Positions 36,295 to 45,387 are shown, counted from the stretch's first letter. The stretch is 64,000 nt of DNA from Amazonocrinis nigriterrae CENA67 (GCF_016056305.1 NZ_JAECZC010000062.1:1-64000), one strand, 5' to 3'. Translations and numbers: made by a program. Notes: generated by a model not told the origin, from the letters alone.

Positions 36295-37329
36295 ATGGAA
36301 CAAATTCCTGTTTCACTATGGACTCTGGTAGCTGGAATAGTAGTTACAGCTATCAGTATTTGGATTGGTCATAACCACAGTCTACTGCCGATACAAGCAT
36401 CGCAACAAGCGCCTTTGGTAGACGGATTTTTTAATATCATGTTTACCATTGCCATTGCTCTGTTTCTGGTTGTAGAAGGCACCATTCTGATTTTTTTGAT
36501 TAAGTATCGTCGTCGTCGGGGAGATGATACCGATGGTGTGCGAGTAGAAGGAAATGTGCCTTTAGAGATTTTTTGGACGGCAATTCCATCACTAATTGTC
36601 CTCGGTTTGGGCATTTACAGCGTAGATGTTTTTAATCGCATGGGAGGGTTTGAGCCAGGAAGTCATCCTCATTCTGTGGCTCATGTTGCCCAAATGCCAG
36701 GAACAGCGATCGCAGCTACTTTGAATAATACCTCAGAACCGACAGCAGCCCCTGAAATTGGTATTGGTGCGTCTCCCAAAACCCTAGATAAACCAGCCGA
36801 TTTAGTTGTCAATGTCCAAGGGATACAGTACGCTTGGCTATTTAACTATCCTGAAACTGGCATTAGTTCTGGTGAATTGCACATCCCCGTGGGTGCTGAC
36901 GTGCAACTGAATCTTTCAGCACAAGATGTAATTCACTCATTTTGGGTGCCAAATTTCCGGCTCAAACAAGATGCGCTTCCCGGTATCCCCACCCAGCTAC
37001 GATTTGTCGCCACTAGACCAGGTACATATCCCGTAGTTTGTGCAGAATTGTGCGGTGGTTATCACGGTTCAATGCGGACACAAGTAGTAGTCCACACACC
37101 AGAAGAGTTTGATAGCTGGTTGACAGAAAACCAAATTGCCCAAAAGCAAGATTTACATCAAGCTGTTGCAGTGAGCGAGTCTCCGTCTTGGCGGTTTCCG
37201 GCGATGGAGAACTCGCGAACCCGAAGGGCAAATCCAGCCGACTTATCACCATCAGAGTTTCTTGCACCCCACACCCACAACATGGGAATTGATGCAGCAA
37301 CTCTCAAGTCATTAGTCAAGAGTCAATAG
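36295..37329 (+). CDS. coxB: Cytochrome c oxidase subunit II (heterocyst cox2 type)
   Basis: The 344-residue subunit has two N-terminal membrane helices (about 8-25 and 45-70, plus LEIFWTAIPSLIVLGLGI) and a CuA domain with CAELCGGYHGSM: Cys249, Glu251, Cys253, His257, Met260. It accepts electrons from cytochrome c6/c553 in the intermembrane or thylakoid lumen. The tail contains about 21 residues (294-314, SESPSWRFPAMENSRTRRAN) encoded by Nostoc repeat DNA (37174-37235) before the conserved ending SEFLAPHTHNMG. It leads the coxB-coxA-coxC order; its place next to fdxB/patB marks it as the heterocyst-specific oxidase. Confidence 0.93.
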   Translation: MEQIPVSLWTLVAGIVVTAISIWIGHNHSLLPIQASQQAPLVDGFFNIMFTIAIALFLVVEGTILIFLIKYRRRRGDDTDGVRVEGNVPLEIFWTAIPSLIVLGLGIYSVDVFNRMGGFEPGSHPHSVAHVAQMPGTAIAATLNNTSEPTAAPEIGIGASPKTLDKPADLVVNVQGIQYAWLFNYPETGISSGELHIPVGADVQLNLSAQDVIHSFWVPNFRLKQDALPGIPTQLRFVATRPGTYPVVCAELCGGYHGSMRTQVVVHTPEEFDSWLTENQIAQKQDLHQAVAVSESPSWRFPAMENSRTRRANPADLSPSEFLAPHTHNMGIDAATLKSLVKSQ

Positions 37330-37391
37330 TCAATGGTCAATAGTTAATGCAACTGACAACTGACAACTGACAACCAACAACCGACAAAAAT

Positions 37392-39077
37392 ATGACACAG
37401 GTAGAATTTCCACCAAATACACCACCAGAAAAAAAGAAACCCGAAATTCAGGTGGTTGCCCATAGTTCCCATCCGCAAGCGTGGAAATGGTACGACTACT
37501 TCACGTTTAATATTGACCACAAGGTAATTGGTATTCAATACCTAGTGACAGCGTTTGTATTTTATCTGATTGGTGGACTGATGGCGATCGCTATCCGTGC
37601 CGAACTAGCAACGCCAGAGGCAGATTTGCTAGACCCCAATCTGTACAACGCTTTCATGACTAATCACGGAACGATCATGATTTTCTTATGGATCGTTCCC
37701 AGTGCCATCGGGGGATTTGGCAATTTTCTAGTACCGTTAATGGTCGGTGCTAGGGATATGGCTTTCCCGAAACTGAACGCGATCGCTTTTTGGTTAAACC
37801 CGCCAGCTGGTGCTTTGCTATTAGCTAGTTTCATCTTCGGCGGTTCGCAATCAGGTTGGACAGCTTACCCACCTTTGAGTTTGGTGACAGCGCCAATTGC
37901 TCAAACTATGTGGATATTAGCGATCGTTTTGGTGGGAACTTCATCAATTTTGGGTTCACTCAACTTTGTGATCACCATTTTGATGATGAAAGTTCCTAGC
38001 ATGAAATGGGATCAGTTGCCTTTATTTTGTTGGGCAATCCTCGCAACTTCAGTTTTGGCGCTGCTATCCACACCTGTGTTAGCAGCAGGTTTAATCCTGC
38101 TATTGTTTGACCTCAACTTTGGCACTTCCTTCTTTAAACCAGATGCAGGTGGTAACGTCGTTATCTACCAACACTTGTTCTGGTTCTATTCTCACCCAGC
38201 AGTATATTTGATGATTCTACCCATCTTCGGCATCATGTCGGAGGTGATTCCAGTTCATGCACGCAAACCGATTTTCGGTTATAAAGCGATCGCTTATTCG
38301 AGTTTAGCCATCTGTGTTGTGGGTTTGTTCGTCTGGGTACACCACATGTTTACCAGCGGCACCCCTGGCTGGATGCGGATGTTCTTCACTATCTCTACCC
38401 TCATTGTTGCCGTTCCCACTGGTGTAAAGATTTTCGGTTGGGTTGCGACTTTGTGGGGTGGTAAAATTCGGTTCACAACCGCCATGCTGTTTGCCATTGG
38501 CTTGTTGTCTATGTTTGTCATGGGCGGCTTAAGCGGTGTCACCATGGGAACAGCCCCCTTTGATGTGCATGTCCACGACACCTATTATGTAGTGGCACAC
38601 TTCCACTACGTCTTATTTGGCGGTTCCGTGTTTGGTATCTACGCCGGTATCTATCACTGGTTCCCCAAAATGACCGGACGCAAGCTGAATGAAACTTGGG
38701 GTCAGATTCACTTTGCCCTTACCTTCATCGGCACCAACCTCACCTTCCTACCCATGCACGAGTTGGGTTTGCAAGGAATGCCCCGACGCGTTGCCATGTA
38801 TGACCCCCAATTTATCGACCTCAATCAAATTTGTACCGTTGGTGCGATGATCTTGGGGCTATCGGTAATTCCTTTCACCATCAACATCATCTACAGTTGG
38901 AGCAAAGGAACCTTAGCGGGTGATAATCCTTGGCAAGCTTTGACATTAGAATGGACAACCAGTTCACCACCAATCATTGAGAACTGGGAAGTGTTACCTG
39001 TTGTGACTCATGGCCCTTACGACTACGGTCACAGTACTGAAGTACAGCCAACAGCGACACCAGAAGTTAGTGCTTAG
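37392..39077 (+). CDS. coxA: Cytochrome c oxidase subunit I
   Basis: The 561-residue, 12-helix catalytic subunit shows all haem and copper ligands: SHPAVY with His268 and Tyr272 (CuB and the cross-linked Tyr), the His317-His318 CuB pair in VHHMF, and His403 and His405 in VAHFHYVLFG (haems a3 and a). It reduces O2 to water with proton pumping. In the heterocyst setting it is expected to remove O2 and so protect nitrogenase. The gap to coxB is 62 bp and carries a CAACTGACAA tandem repeat, so cotranscription remains likely. Confidence 0.95.
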   Translation: MTQVEFPPNTPPEKKKPEIQVVAHSSHPQAWKWYDYFTFNIDHKVIGIQYLVTAFVFYLIGGLMAIAIRAELATPEADLLDPNLYNAFMTNHGTIMIFLWIVPSAIGGFGNFLVPLMVGARDMAFPKLNAIAFWLNPPAGALLLASFIFGGSQSGWTAYPPLSLVTAPIAQTMWILAIVLVGTSSILGSLNFVITILMMKVPSMKWDQLPLFCWAILATSVLALLSTPVLAAGLILLLFDLNFGTSFFKPDAGGNVVIYQHLFWFYSHPAVYLMILPIFGIMSEVIPVHARKPIFGYKAIAYSSLAICVVGLFVWVHHMFTSGTPGWMRMFFTISTLIVAVPTGVKIFGWVATLWGGKIRFTTAMLFAIGLLSMFVMGGLSGVTMGTAPFDVHVHDTYYVVAHFHYVLFGGSVFGIYAGIYHWFPKMTGRKLNETWGQIHFALTFIGTNLTFLPMHELGLQGMPRRVAMYDPQFIDLNQICTVGAMILGLSVIPFTINIIYSWSKGTLAGDNPWQALTLEWTTSSPPIIENWEVLPVVTHGPYDYGHSTEVQPTATPEVSA

Positions 39078-39315
39078 TTAGGAAATCAGGACTTACGTAA
39101 AAACTCTCTTAACTCTTATTCCTTTGTGTACTTTGTGTACTTTGTGGTTCGTTAGTTTTAGAAGTAAATTGGCATTGCTGATTTGTGGGGTGAAAAGCTC
39201 ACGCAAAGGCGCAAAGGCGCAAAGACGCAAAAGATAAGTCTTGTGGGGTGGGCATGTTGCCCGCCCTTATCGAACGCTTCACCCTTGTTGGATATTTACT
39301 CAGAACGTCAACAAT

Positions 39316-39903
39316 ATGACCATAGCGACTACAAGCGAACATCACGAAGAACACCATCAAGATTTGCGAGTCTGGGGTCTGTTGACATTCCTCGTCTCTG
39401 AATCGTTAATGTTTGGAGGATTTTTTGCTACTTATTTGTTCTTTAGAGGTAGCAGCGAAGTTTGGCCTCCGGAAGGAACTGAAGTAGAACTATTATTACC
39501 CACAATTAACACCATCATTCTGGTGTCTAGCAGTTTTGTCATTCACTTTGGTGATAAGGCGATTAAGAAGAATGATGTCAAGGGAATGCAACGGTGGTAT
39601 ATTATCACTGCCATTATGGGTGCAATTTTCTTGCTTGGTCAGGCTTATGAATACATGACCTTGGGATATGGTTTAACAACCAACGTCTTCGCCAACTGCT
39701 TTTATATCATGACAGGGTTCCACGGTTTGCACGTTTTTGTGGGACTGTTATTGATTTTAGGAGTATTGCAGCGATCGCGCCGTCCCGGTCACTATTCTGC
39801 TACCAAACACACCGGCATCGAAATGGCAGAAATTTACTGGCACTTCGTAGACATCATTTGGATTGTTCTGTTCACCTTAGTGTACATTCTCACTTTGTTT
39901 TAG
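39316..39903 (+). CDS. coxC: Cytochrome c oxidase subunit III
   Basis: Starting at the ATG at 39316 (MTIATTSEHHEEHHQ) gives 195 residues; the frame is open 25 codons further upstream, but that part is translated GCGCAAAGGCGCAAAG repeat DNA. Five hydrophobic helices, with WGLLTFLVSESLMFGGFFATYLFFR, FYIMTGFHGLHVFVGLLLILG and AEIYWHFVDIIWIVLFTLVYI, are diagnostic of subunit III. It stabilises the catalytic core. A 238-bp spacer after coxA contains short repeats (39195-39235) but no terminator was seen, so the three cox genes may form one operon. Confidence 0.93.
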   Translation: MTIATTSEHHEEHHQDLRVWGLLTFLVSESLMFGGFFATYLFFRGSSEVWPPEGTEVELLLPTINTIILVSSSFVIHFGDKAIKKNDVKGMQRWYIITAIMGAIFLLGQAYEYMTLGYGLTTNVFANCFYIMTGFHGLHVFVGLLLILGVLQRSRRPGHYSATKHTGIEMAEIYWHFVDIIWIVLFTLVYILTLF

Positions 39904-40026
39904 GGAATTAGGGATTGGGAATTGGGGATTGGGAATTGGGAATTGGGTACTATAAAAATTCTTTCCTACTCCCTACTCCCTACTCCCTACTCTCCGCTCC
40001 CCCATTCCCTACTCCCCCAAAACTTT

Positions 40027-40512
40027 ATGCAAGTTGATACCAATCGATTTTCATGGTTTGATGTGCCAGAAGATATCAAAAAATTATTGATATTAGCAGC
40101 ACAAACTTGGGAAAACACTTCAGAATCAGAAAAGTATATTCAACAAGCTTTAGAACAAGCTGAAGGAAATACTGAGGTTTTGGTAGCAGCATATAGATTT
40201 TTCTACTATAAAAATAATTATTTACTTGCGCTACAAACAGCAGGCAAAGTTTTAGATAAAATTAAAGAAGAAGAGCAATTTCCAGATAATTGGCTGCAAC
40301 TTGAGCCAATATTAGTTAATCGCCGAGAAGAACCCAAAATCAGATTGTACTTAAATGCTTATGCTGCTTCTGGATTGGTCTTAGCAAAGTTAGGAAAACT
40401 AGAGCAAGCAAAGGAAATAAGTACTAGAGTCAAAAATATTGACAACAAGAATGATTTTGGTTCAGGTATTCTCCTGGATATTTTGACACGTCCAGCAGAA
40501 GAAGACGAATAA
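40027..40512 (+). CDS. Hypothetical helical (TPR-like) protein of the cox2 cluster
   Basis: The ATG at 40027 gives 161 residues; the longer open frame upstream is low-complexity repeat DNA (GGGAATTGGG, CTACTCCC). The protein is all-helical with alternating A/L patterns (AAQTWENTSESEKYIQQALEQAEGNTEVLVAAYRFFYYKNNYLLALQTAGKVL), like two or three TPR units, and ends acidic (RPAEEDE). It has no signal or membrane part. It follows coxC in the same orientation and precedes the cupin and ArsC-like genes, so it may belong to the heterocyst cluster. Function unknown. Confidence 0.72.
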   Translation: MQVDTNRFSWFDVPEDIKKLLILAAQTWENTSESEKYIQQALEQAEGNTEVLVAAYRFFYYKNNYLLALQTAGKVLDKIKEEEQFPDNWLQLEPILVNRREEPKIRLYLNAYAASGLVLAKLGKLEQAKEISTRVKNIDNKNDFGSGILLDILTRPAEEDE

Positions 40513-40574
40513 GTCAACGTAGGGGCACACAGCTGTGCGCCCGTACATCAGTCATCAGTCATCAATCATCAATC

Positions 40575-40739
40575 ATGAATAATTTCTACCATCCCCTATC
40601 CGCATCATCTACTCTTCCTAGTAACCCTCTTCCTGCTACTATTCCCCTATCTCCTATAAGCATTCCCAAAGAAAATCCTGGCATTCTTTATCCTGCACCA
40701 GTATTTCTCTTGCCGCAATCTTCACAACTGACAATTTAA
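40575..40739 (+). CDS. Possible small proline-rich protein (54 residues)
   Basis: An ATG at 40575 opens a frame starting MNNFYHPLSASSTLP and ending at TAA 40737-40739, 5 bp before the cupin gene. It is rich in Pro, Ser and Leu (LPSNPLPATIPLSPISIPK). In its favour: it occupies the only non-repeat part of the spacer and abuts the next gene. Against: no Shine-Dalgarno, and its start lies in a CATCAATCATCA tandem repeat. Speculative. Confidence 0.3.
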   Translation: MNNFYHPLSASSTLPSNPLPATIPLSPISIPKENPGILYPAPVFLLPQSSQLTI

Positions 40740-40744
40740 AATCT

Positions 40745-41356
40745 ATGAAAGGTAGGGATTGGCTAGTAACTGAAGACGGTCAGTATCAAGCTTGTAAATC
40801 TGTCAGAGCATGGGATTTATTAAGAGAGAATTATCGTCTTTATCGGTTTCTCACTGAAGTGGAAGATGTTCTCAATGATGTAGATGATGAATCTACTCGA
40901 CTCCCAGAAATCCGAATGCTAGTAAGACGCTTGATTGTGAATTCCTACTGGGTAAGAAGTCAATATTTAGAACCTTCTGCCAAAACGGGAACCTCTGTTT
41001 TACTCCTATACGATGAATTGGGTTTTCCGCTGACGGTGCAAACAGTTACCTTTGTACCAGGAACCCTATCTACAATTCATAATCATGGGACTTGGGGAGT
41101 AGTAGCGGTGTTAAAAGGTCAGGAAAAAAACACTTTTTGGCGACGCGATCGCAGCCCCAAATCTGAAGACAAAATTGAACCCACGGGTGAAATAATTCTC
41201 TCTCCTGGAGATATTATTAGTTTCACTCCTGGGGCAATTCATAGTGTAGAAGCAGTAGGTGACGAACCAACTGTAACTTTTAACGTTTATGGGGAAACTG
41301 ATCCCAAAGAAAGATTCGAGTTTGACCCAATTAAACAGAGTGCTAAAAAGTTTTAG
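40745..41356 (+). CDS. Cupin protein, cysteine-dioxygenase-like
   Basis: The 203-residue protein contains a cupin core with HNHGTWG (His112, His114), Glu near 127 in LKGQEKNTFW, and His166 in TPGAIHSVEA, the set expected for a mononuclear iron site as in cysteine dioxygenase-like enzymes. An N-terminal helical part (VRAWDLLRENYRLYRFL) precedes it. It lies in the heterocyst cluster, 388 bp after the end of the TPR-like gene and upstream of the ArsC-like gene; the convergent cysK may be connected through cysteine metabolism, but that is inference. Substrate unproven. Confidence 0.78.
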   Translation: MKGRDWLVTEDGQYQACKSVRAWDLLRENYRLYRFLTEVEDVLNDVDDESTRLPEIRMLVRRLIVNSYWVRSQYLEPSAKTGTSVLLLYDELGFPLTVQTVTFVPGTLSTIHNHGTWGVVAVLKGQEKNTFWRRDRSPKSEDKIEPTGEIILSPGDIISFTPGAIHSVEAVGDEPTVTFNVYGETDPKERFEFDPIKQSAKKF

Positions 41357-41547
41357 CAACAGTCCAAATAATTCGTAATTGATAACTCGTAATTCGTAAT
41401 TATTAACCCACGACTTCAGGTGCTTGCTCTCAAATAATGATTGCAAAGAAAGTTTATCTTTATATAGATAAATCAATTTGCTGTCCACCTCTTTAATTAC
41501 GAATTACGAATTACGAATTAGTAATTATTTTATTAGGAGACAGTTGA

Positions 41548-42021
41548 ATGGCAAGAGTCATTTTCTATGAAAAACCAGGCTGTAAAAATGGTACTAGACA
41601 AAAAGTATTATTAACAGCTGCGGGACATGAAGTGGTAGCATACAGCCTGTTAACAGAACCTTGGACAGTGGAACGTTTGCGCTCATTTTTTGGCGATCGC
41701 CCCGTAGCCGAATGGTTTAATCGTTCTGCTCCAAAGGTAAAATCTGGTGAGATAGTGCCAGAAAATATCGATGCAGAAACCGCTTTATTGTTAATGTTGA
41801 AAGAGCCTTTATTAATTCGTCGTCCATTAATAGAAGTAGGCGATCGGCGCGAAGTCGGCTTTGATGTAGAAAAGCTCGATGCTTGGATTGGCTTAAAACC
41901 TGTAGATGAATCCTTCCAACAAATGAGCGAAAACCTCATGAGTCAAGATTTACAAGGATGCGCTCACGGTCATCATAATCATGAACACCACCAAAAGCAA
42001 GGTGGCTGTAACCATCATTAG
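41548..42021 (+). CDS. ArsC/Spx-like nitrogenase-associated protein with His-rich tail
   Basis: The 157-residue thioredoxin-fold protein starts RVIFYEKPGCKNGTRQ, with Cys12 at the ArsC active-site position, and continues like the nitrogenase-associated ArsC-like family (NifO type). The C-terminal 22 residues hold eight His and two Cys (CAHGHHNHEHH... then CNHH), an obvious metal-binding tail. Members occur in nif clusters of diazotrophs; in Azotobacter NifO affects Mo/FeMo-cofactor allocation. Here it ends the cox2/fdxB island. An AGGAGA ribosome site lies before the ATG. A role in metal delivery to nitrogenase is a reasonable inference. Confidence 0.85.
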   Translation: MARVIFYEKPGCKNGTRQKVLLTAAGHEVVAYSLLTEPWTVERLRSFFGDRPVAEWFNRSAPKVKSGEIVPENIDAETALLLMLKEPLLIRRPLIEVGDRREVGFDVEKLDAWIGLKPVDESFQQMSENLMSQDLQGCAHGHHNHEHHQKQGGCNHH

Positions 42022-42058
42022 ATCAAAGTGCTGAGGCGCAAAGTGAAACGCCTCGCTT

Positions 42059-42131
42059 GGGAAAAGGTTAAAGGGTAAAGGGGAAAGGTTTGGATTTTTC
42101 CTTTTCCCTTTACCCTTTCCCCCTTTTCCCA
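42059..42131. terminator. Long hairpin between convergent genes
   Basis: GGGAAAAGGTTAAAGGGTAAA on the left pairs over about 30 bp with TTTACCCTTTCCCCCTTTTCCC on the right. It lies between the convergent ArsC-like and cysK genes. It belongs to the purine/pyrimidine hairpin family also seen near 9350, 22813 and 63163, and may act as a two-way transcription end. Confidence 0.55.
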
Positions 42132-42159
42132 GGCGAAGCCTTCCCCCCATCTTCCAAGA

Positions 42160-43119
42160 TCACCGCGCACCAGCAGTTTCTAGCGTCAAATCCTGGAACA
42201 TGGGTGTGCTGAGATAACGTTCGCCGAAGGAAGGCTGAATCATCACAATTAACTTACCGGCATTTTCTGGACGTTTACCCACTTGAAGTGCAGCACACAA
42301 AGCAGCACCGGAGGATATCCCAGATAATAAGCCTTCTTCTTTTGCTAAGCGTCGCCCATATATCATCGCCTGTTCGTCGCTGACTCTAATTACTTCGTCA
42401 ACTAATTCTAGGCGCAAAACATCAGGGACAAATCCCGCGCCAATACCTTGAATTTTATGGGGCCCAGCTTCACCGCCAGAGAGTACTGGACTGTTGCTGG
42501 GTTCCACTGCGATCGCCTGAATACTTTGTTTACGACTTTTCAGGACTTCGGCAACACCCGTAATTGTACCACCAGTACCTACACCAGCAATCACAATATC
42601 TACTTGTCCATCCGTATCTGCCCAAATTTCCTCGGCGGTGGTTTCGCGGTGAATTTTAGGATTGGCTGGGTTACGGAACTGTTGCAACATCAAAGCATTG
42701 GGGGTACTAGCCACAATTTCTTCAGCTTTGCGAATTGCCCCCCGCATTCCTTCAGTACCAGGTGTCAATTGTAGCGTTGCACCATATGCTTTGAGCATAG
42801 CTCGTCTTTCTTGGCTCATTGTCTCCGGCATTGTCAAAATCAACTTATAGCCACGCGCAGCTGCTACCATCGCTAGAGCAATACCAGTATTTCCTGAAGT
42901 TGGCTCGACTAAAGTTGTTTTTCCTGGTTCTATCAAACCTTCTGCTTCTGCCGAAAGTACCATACTTAAGCCAATACGGTCTTTGACTGAAGCCGCTGGG
43001 TTCATCCCTTCTAACTTGACAACTATTCTCGCTCCTACTCCCTCAGCTTTGGGAATCTTATTCAGCTGAACTAAAGGAGTTTTTCCAATAAGTTCTGTTA
43101 CATCTTGAGCAATCCGCAT
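42160..43119 (-). CDS. cysK: Cysteine synthase A (O-acetylserine sulfhydrylase)
   Basis: The 319-residue PLP enzyme has Lys46 in [11 protein letters not shown] (Schiff base), the substrate loop PTSGNTG at 73-79, the phosphate-binding GTGGT (in [10 protein letters not shown]), and SGISSGAA. It makes cysteine from O-acetylserine and sulphide. The length and motif order are typical of CysK. It is convergent with the heterocyst cluster. Whether it is the housekeeping or a cluster-linked copy cannot be told; cysteine supply for Fe-S assembly is a possible link. Confidence 0.95.
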   Translation of the reverse strand: MRIAQDVTELIGKTPLVQLNKIPKAEGVGARIVVKLEGMNPAASVKDRIGLSMVLSAEAEGLIEPGKTTLVEPTSGNTGIALAMVAAARGYKLILTMPETMSQERRAMLKAYGATLQLTPGTEGMRGAIRKAEEIVASTPNALMLQQFRNPANPKIHRETTAEEIWADTDGQVDIVIAGVGTGGTITGVAEVLKSRKQSIQAIAVEPSNSPVLSGGEAGPHKIQGIGAGFVPDVLRLELVDEVIRVSDEQAMIYGRRLAKEEGLLSGISSGAALCAALQVGKRPENAGKLIVMIQPSFGERYLSTPMFQDLTLETAGAR

Positions 43120-44139
43120 TATTAACTCCTAGGATCTAGATTTCAGCCAGATTATTTACCTATAACAATCAACTTGTATGTATTTAACTTGCAGTTGAGT
43201 GTGAGTGAATACCTAAACTATATCTTCTCACTAAAGCATGAATTTGCTAACTTTAGGAGGCAATTTAGTCAAATTTTCCCATTAATTCTTGTCCTAGAAT
43301 GTCTTTTATTTACCATAATGGCATTTGATAATTTTCAATCGCTGAATTTCGCCTGTTTTGGTAAAACTCGGTTTTTGAAGCTACTAGTTACTCACTAAGG
43401 ATCTTAGAAATCAACATTATTAGTGTGCAAAATTTTTAACCTTGTTTTTACGTTTCTTCTATTTATTATAGAAAAATTTACTTTTAGAAAAACTCTTAAT
43501 GGTTTTTTCTATATTGTTAGTGTATACTCATCGCCATGTAATCATATGTTTGCTTGAGTACAAGGTTGAATAGTCAATAATCTCAAGCTAAAACAGTCCT
43601 TAACTACCAGTCTGTATGGCTTTGATGTTGAGTGCAGAAATACTAGAACCCCTCTCCATAAATACTAGTACCTTGGCTGAAAAATACTAGCACCCATACC
43701 CTAAATGATTTTTGAGAGCATTGTCAGCTAAGAGTTCTAGGCTTTGAGTACAACTTTAATAATTTTAATAATTTTGATCCAGCTAAGCTAAACTCAGATG
43801 AAGAAGGGCAGCTGATATAAAACATATAGGATTTACGCAGAGATTCCCCTCTACCCCCCGAAATTCCTTGGTTTTTGCCAGGTGAACAAGGGGGGACTTC
43901 TTAACCCTCCTTTTTTGTGTTGCTAACAGGGTGAAAAAGTTTTCAGGGTTTGAGTGCGTTAATTCTGAATTGATAATTATAGCATTTGTGGAAAATTTGG
44001 TCAGTGGTCAGTGGTCATTAGTCAGTGAACAGTGACAATTAGAAAGACAACTAACAACTGACAACTGACAACTAACAACTAACAACTAACACCTAAAACT
44101 CTTTTCTGGGTGAATACTACCTAGCAAGGGAGAGCAAAG
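43120..44139. other. Gene-free 1-kb spacer
   Basis: 43120-43560 is AT-rich with no clear gene. AAATACTAG is repeated three times within 43637-43690. 43845-43905 has CCCCCC / GGGGGG arms around AATTCCTTGG. 44000-44095 is a run of CAACTGACAACTAA heptad-type tandem repeats directly before the next gene. No promoter motif was named. Confidence 0.45.
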
Positions 44140-44571
44140 ATGAAAGCTAAACTTCTACATGTTCTCACAGTTTGCCTAGTTACATTAGTGGTGCTTTCTC
44201 CAGGGCTAGTAGTATTTAGTGTGGTTTGGGGACGACACATAGAGTTAGTTAAGACACAGAATTTAGCCTGTGAATTGAATAATAATAATTCAGACAAAAC
44301 TGCTTTATCTACCCAGACAACTAATACAAATTTTTTGGCTCAATATCGGGGTAGTAGACAATTTTCTGACTGCAATGCCGTGAACCAAGTGCTGACTGCT
44401 ACCGAACAATATAAACTTGCTGCTATCCTTCAATGGTTTATCTTACTAACCCCAATTTTTATTGGTTTAGGAATCATTGTTTACGATAGGTATCTTGTTT
44501 ATCGTGCTGCTGTTTTAAAAGAACAAATTGAAATGTTAGAAAGATTGTGGCAGCAAAGTATCGAGCAATAG
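44140..44571 (+). CDS. Two-helix membrane protein, unknown
   Basis: The 143-residue protein has an N-terminal helix (LLHVLTVCLVTLVVLSPGLVVFSVVW) and a second near residues 95-118 (LAAILQWFILLTPIFIGLGIIVY), with a roughly 65-residue Asn/Thr-rich loop between them containing two Cys (LACELNNN, FSDCNAV) that may pair in the periplasm or lumen. The tail is helical and charged (LKEQIEMLERLWQQS). GGGAG precedes the ATG. It leads a three-gene run with 44612 and 44911. No family recognised. Confidence 0.7.
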   Translation: MKAKLLHVLTVCLVTLVVLSPGLVVFSVVWGRHIELVKTQNLACELNNNNSDKTALSTQTTNTNFLAQYRGSRQFSDCNAVNQVLTATEQYKLAAILQWFILLTPIFIGLGIIVYDRYLVYRAAVLKEQIEMLERLWQQSIEQ

Positions 44572-44611
44572 GCAACTAAAACTTCGCTAATTCAAAAACA
44601 ACAAATTAACC

Positions 44612-44908
44612 ATGACAGAAGAACGCCACCTCCTGTATTTCGAGCTAATTGACCAGTTACTCAAATGTCCTAATGGTCAAGAACCAGAAGTTTTAGAAGC
44701 TCAACCAGAATTGATTGATGCTGGTTTTGTAGAGACCATGCTGCAAGTAGCAACTGCATTTGCACATCAAGGCAATCAAGATGGTGCCCAGTTTTTATTC
44801 TTTGTGGCTCGTGAATTAGCTAAGCAATTGGGATTGTATCCTGAAGTTCCAAATTCTGAAGATGTAAACCCTGAAGTTTCAAATCCTGAAGTTGCAAATA
44901 AGGAGTAA
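44612..44908 (+). CDS. Small helical protein, unknown (cyanobacterial)
   Basis: The 98-residue protein begins MTEERHLLYFELIDQLLKCPNGQEPEVL and continues AQPELIDAGFVETMLQVATAFAHQGNQDGAQFLFFVARELAKQLG, a stretch I recognise from the N-termini of cyanobacterial CHAT/TPR proteins, here as a stand-alone module. The C-terminus has a degenerate pentapeptide-like repeat (PEVPNSEDVNPEVSNPEVANKE). It is 41 bp after the membrane-protein gene and 2 bp before the next, so all three are probably one operon. Confidence 0.7.
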   Translation: MTEERHLLYFELIDQLLKCPNGQEPEVLEAQPELIDAGFVETMLQVATAFAHQGNQDGAQFLFFVARELAKQLGLYPEVPNSEDVNPEVSNPEVANKE

Positions 44909-44910
44909 AA

Positions 44911-45222
44911 ATGCTGCTGACTGCAACCGACGCTGGACAAATAGCGTTAGAATTTCTTATGGCAGACTGGAACATTTCAGACGATAAAAGAGAGTGGTTC
45001 ACAATCTTTAACTCTCGTCTGATTGGTGAAAGTTGGTACATTGTAGAACTCGGCGTAGAAGGTTTTCCCGATCGCTGGTTTATTCAAGTCTACGACACAG
45101 CAATGTGTGACCCCAACTATACATTTTTTTCACCCATCAGTGGTTCACAAGGGTATGTAGACTTCCAAGACGTGCCAGAAATGATAGCTGAAGTCTTGGT
45201 TGCCGAGCGGAAGTCTCGATAA
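44911..45222 (+). CDS. Small hypothetical protein, coupled to the gene before
   Basis: The 103-residue protein starts two bases after the preceding stop, and its AAGGAG ribosome site overlaps that stop codon, indicating translational coupling. It is mixed alpha/beta (WNISDDKREWFTIFNSRLIGESWYIVELGVEGFPDRWFIQVYDT) and resembles small immunity/NTF2-like alpha-beta proteins only in general style; no family is claimed. No signal or membrane part. Its partner is presumably one of the two proteins upstream. Confidence 0.68.
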   Translation: MLLTATDAGQIALEFLMADWNISDDKREWFTIFNSRLIGESWYIVELGVEGFPDRWFIQVYDTAMCDPNYTFFSPISGSQGYVDFQDVPEMIAEVLVAERKSR

Positions 45223-45387
45223 TAACAATTCAAATTCAAAATTGAAAATACCAGATTAAAACGTGCAATTTAAATGCATGTTAATTAAAATTCAAATTTT
45301 GAATTTCATCAAATTTAGAGACTTGCTTTTGAAAAGTCTCTATAGGATTCGTTATACGAGTAAAAAAACAATACAACAAATTGTGTC

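Noticed and set aside
39241-39315. Upstream extension of coxC
   Set aside because: The added 25 residues translate the GCGCAAAGG repeat tail and surrounding non-conserved sequence; the ATG at 39316 fits normal CoxC length.
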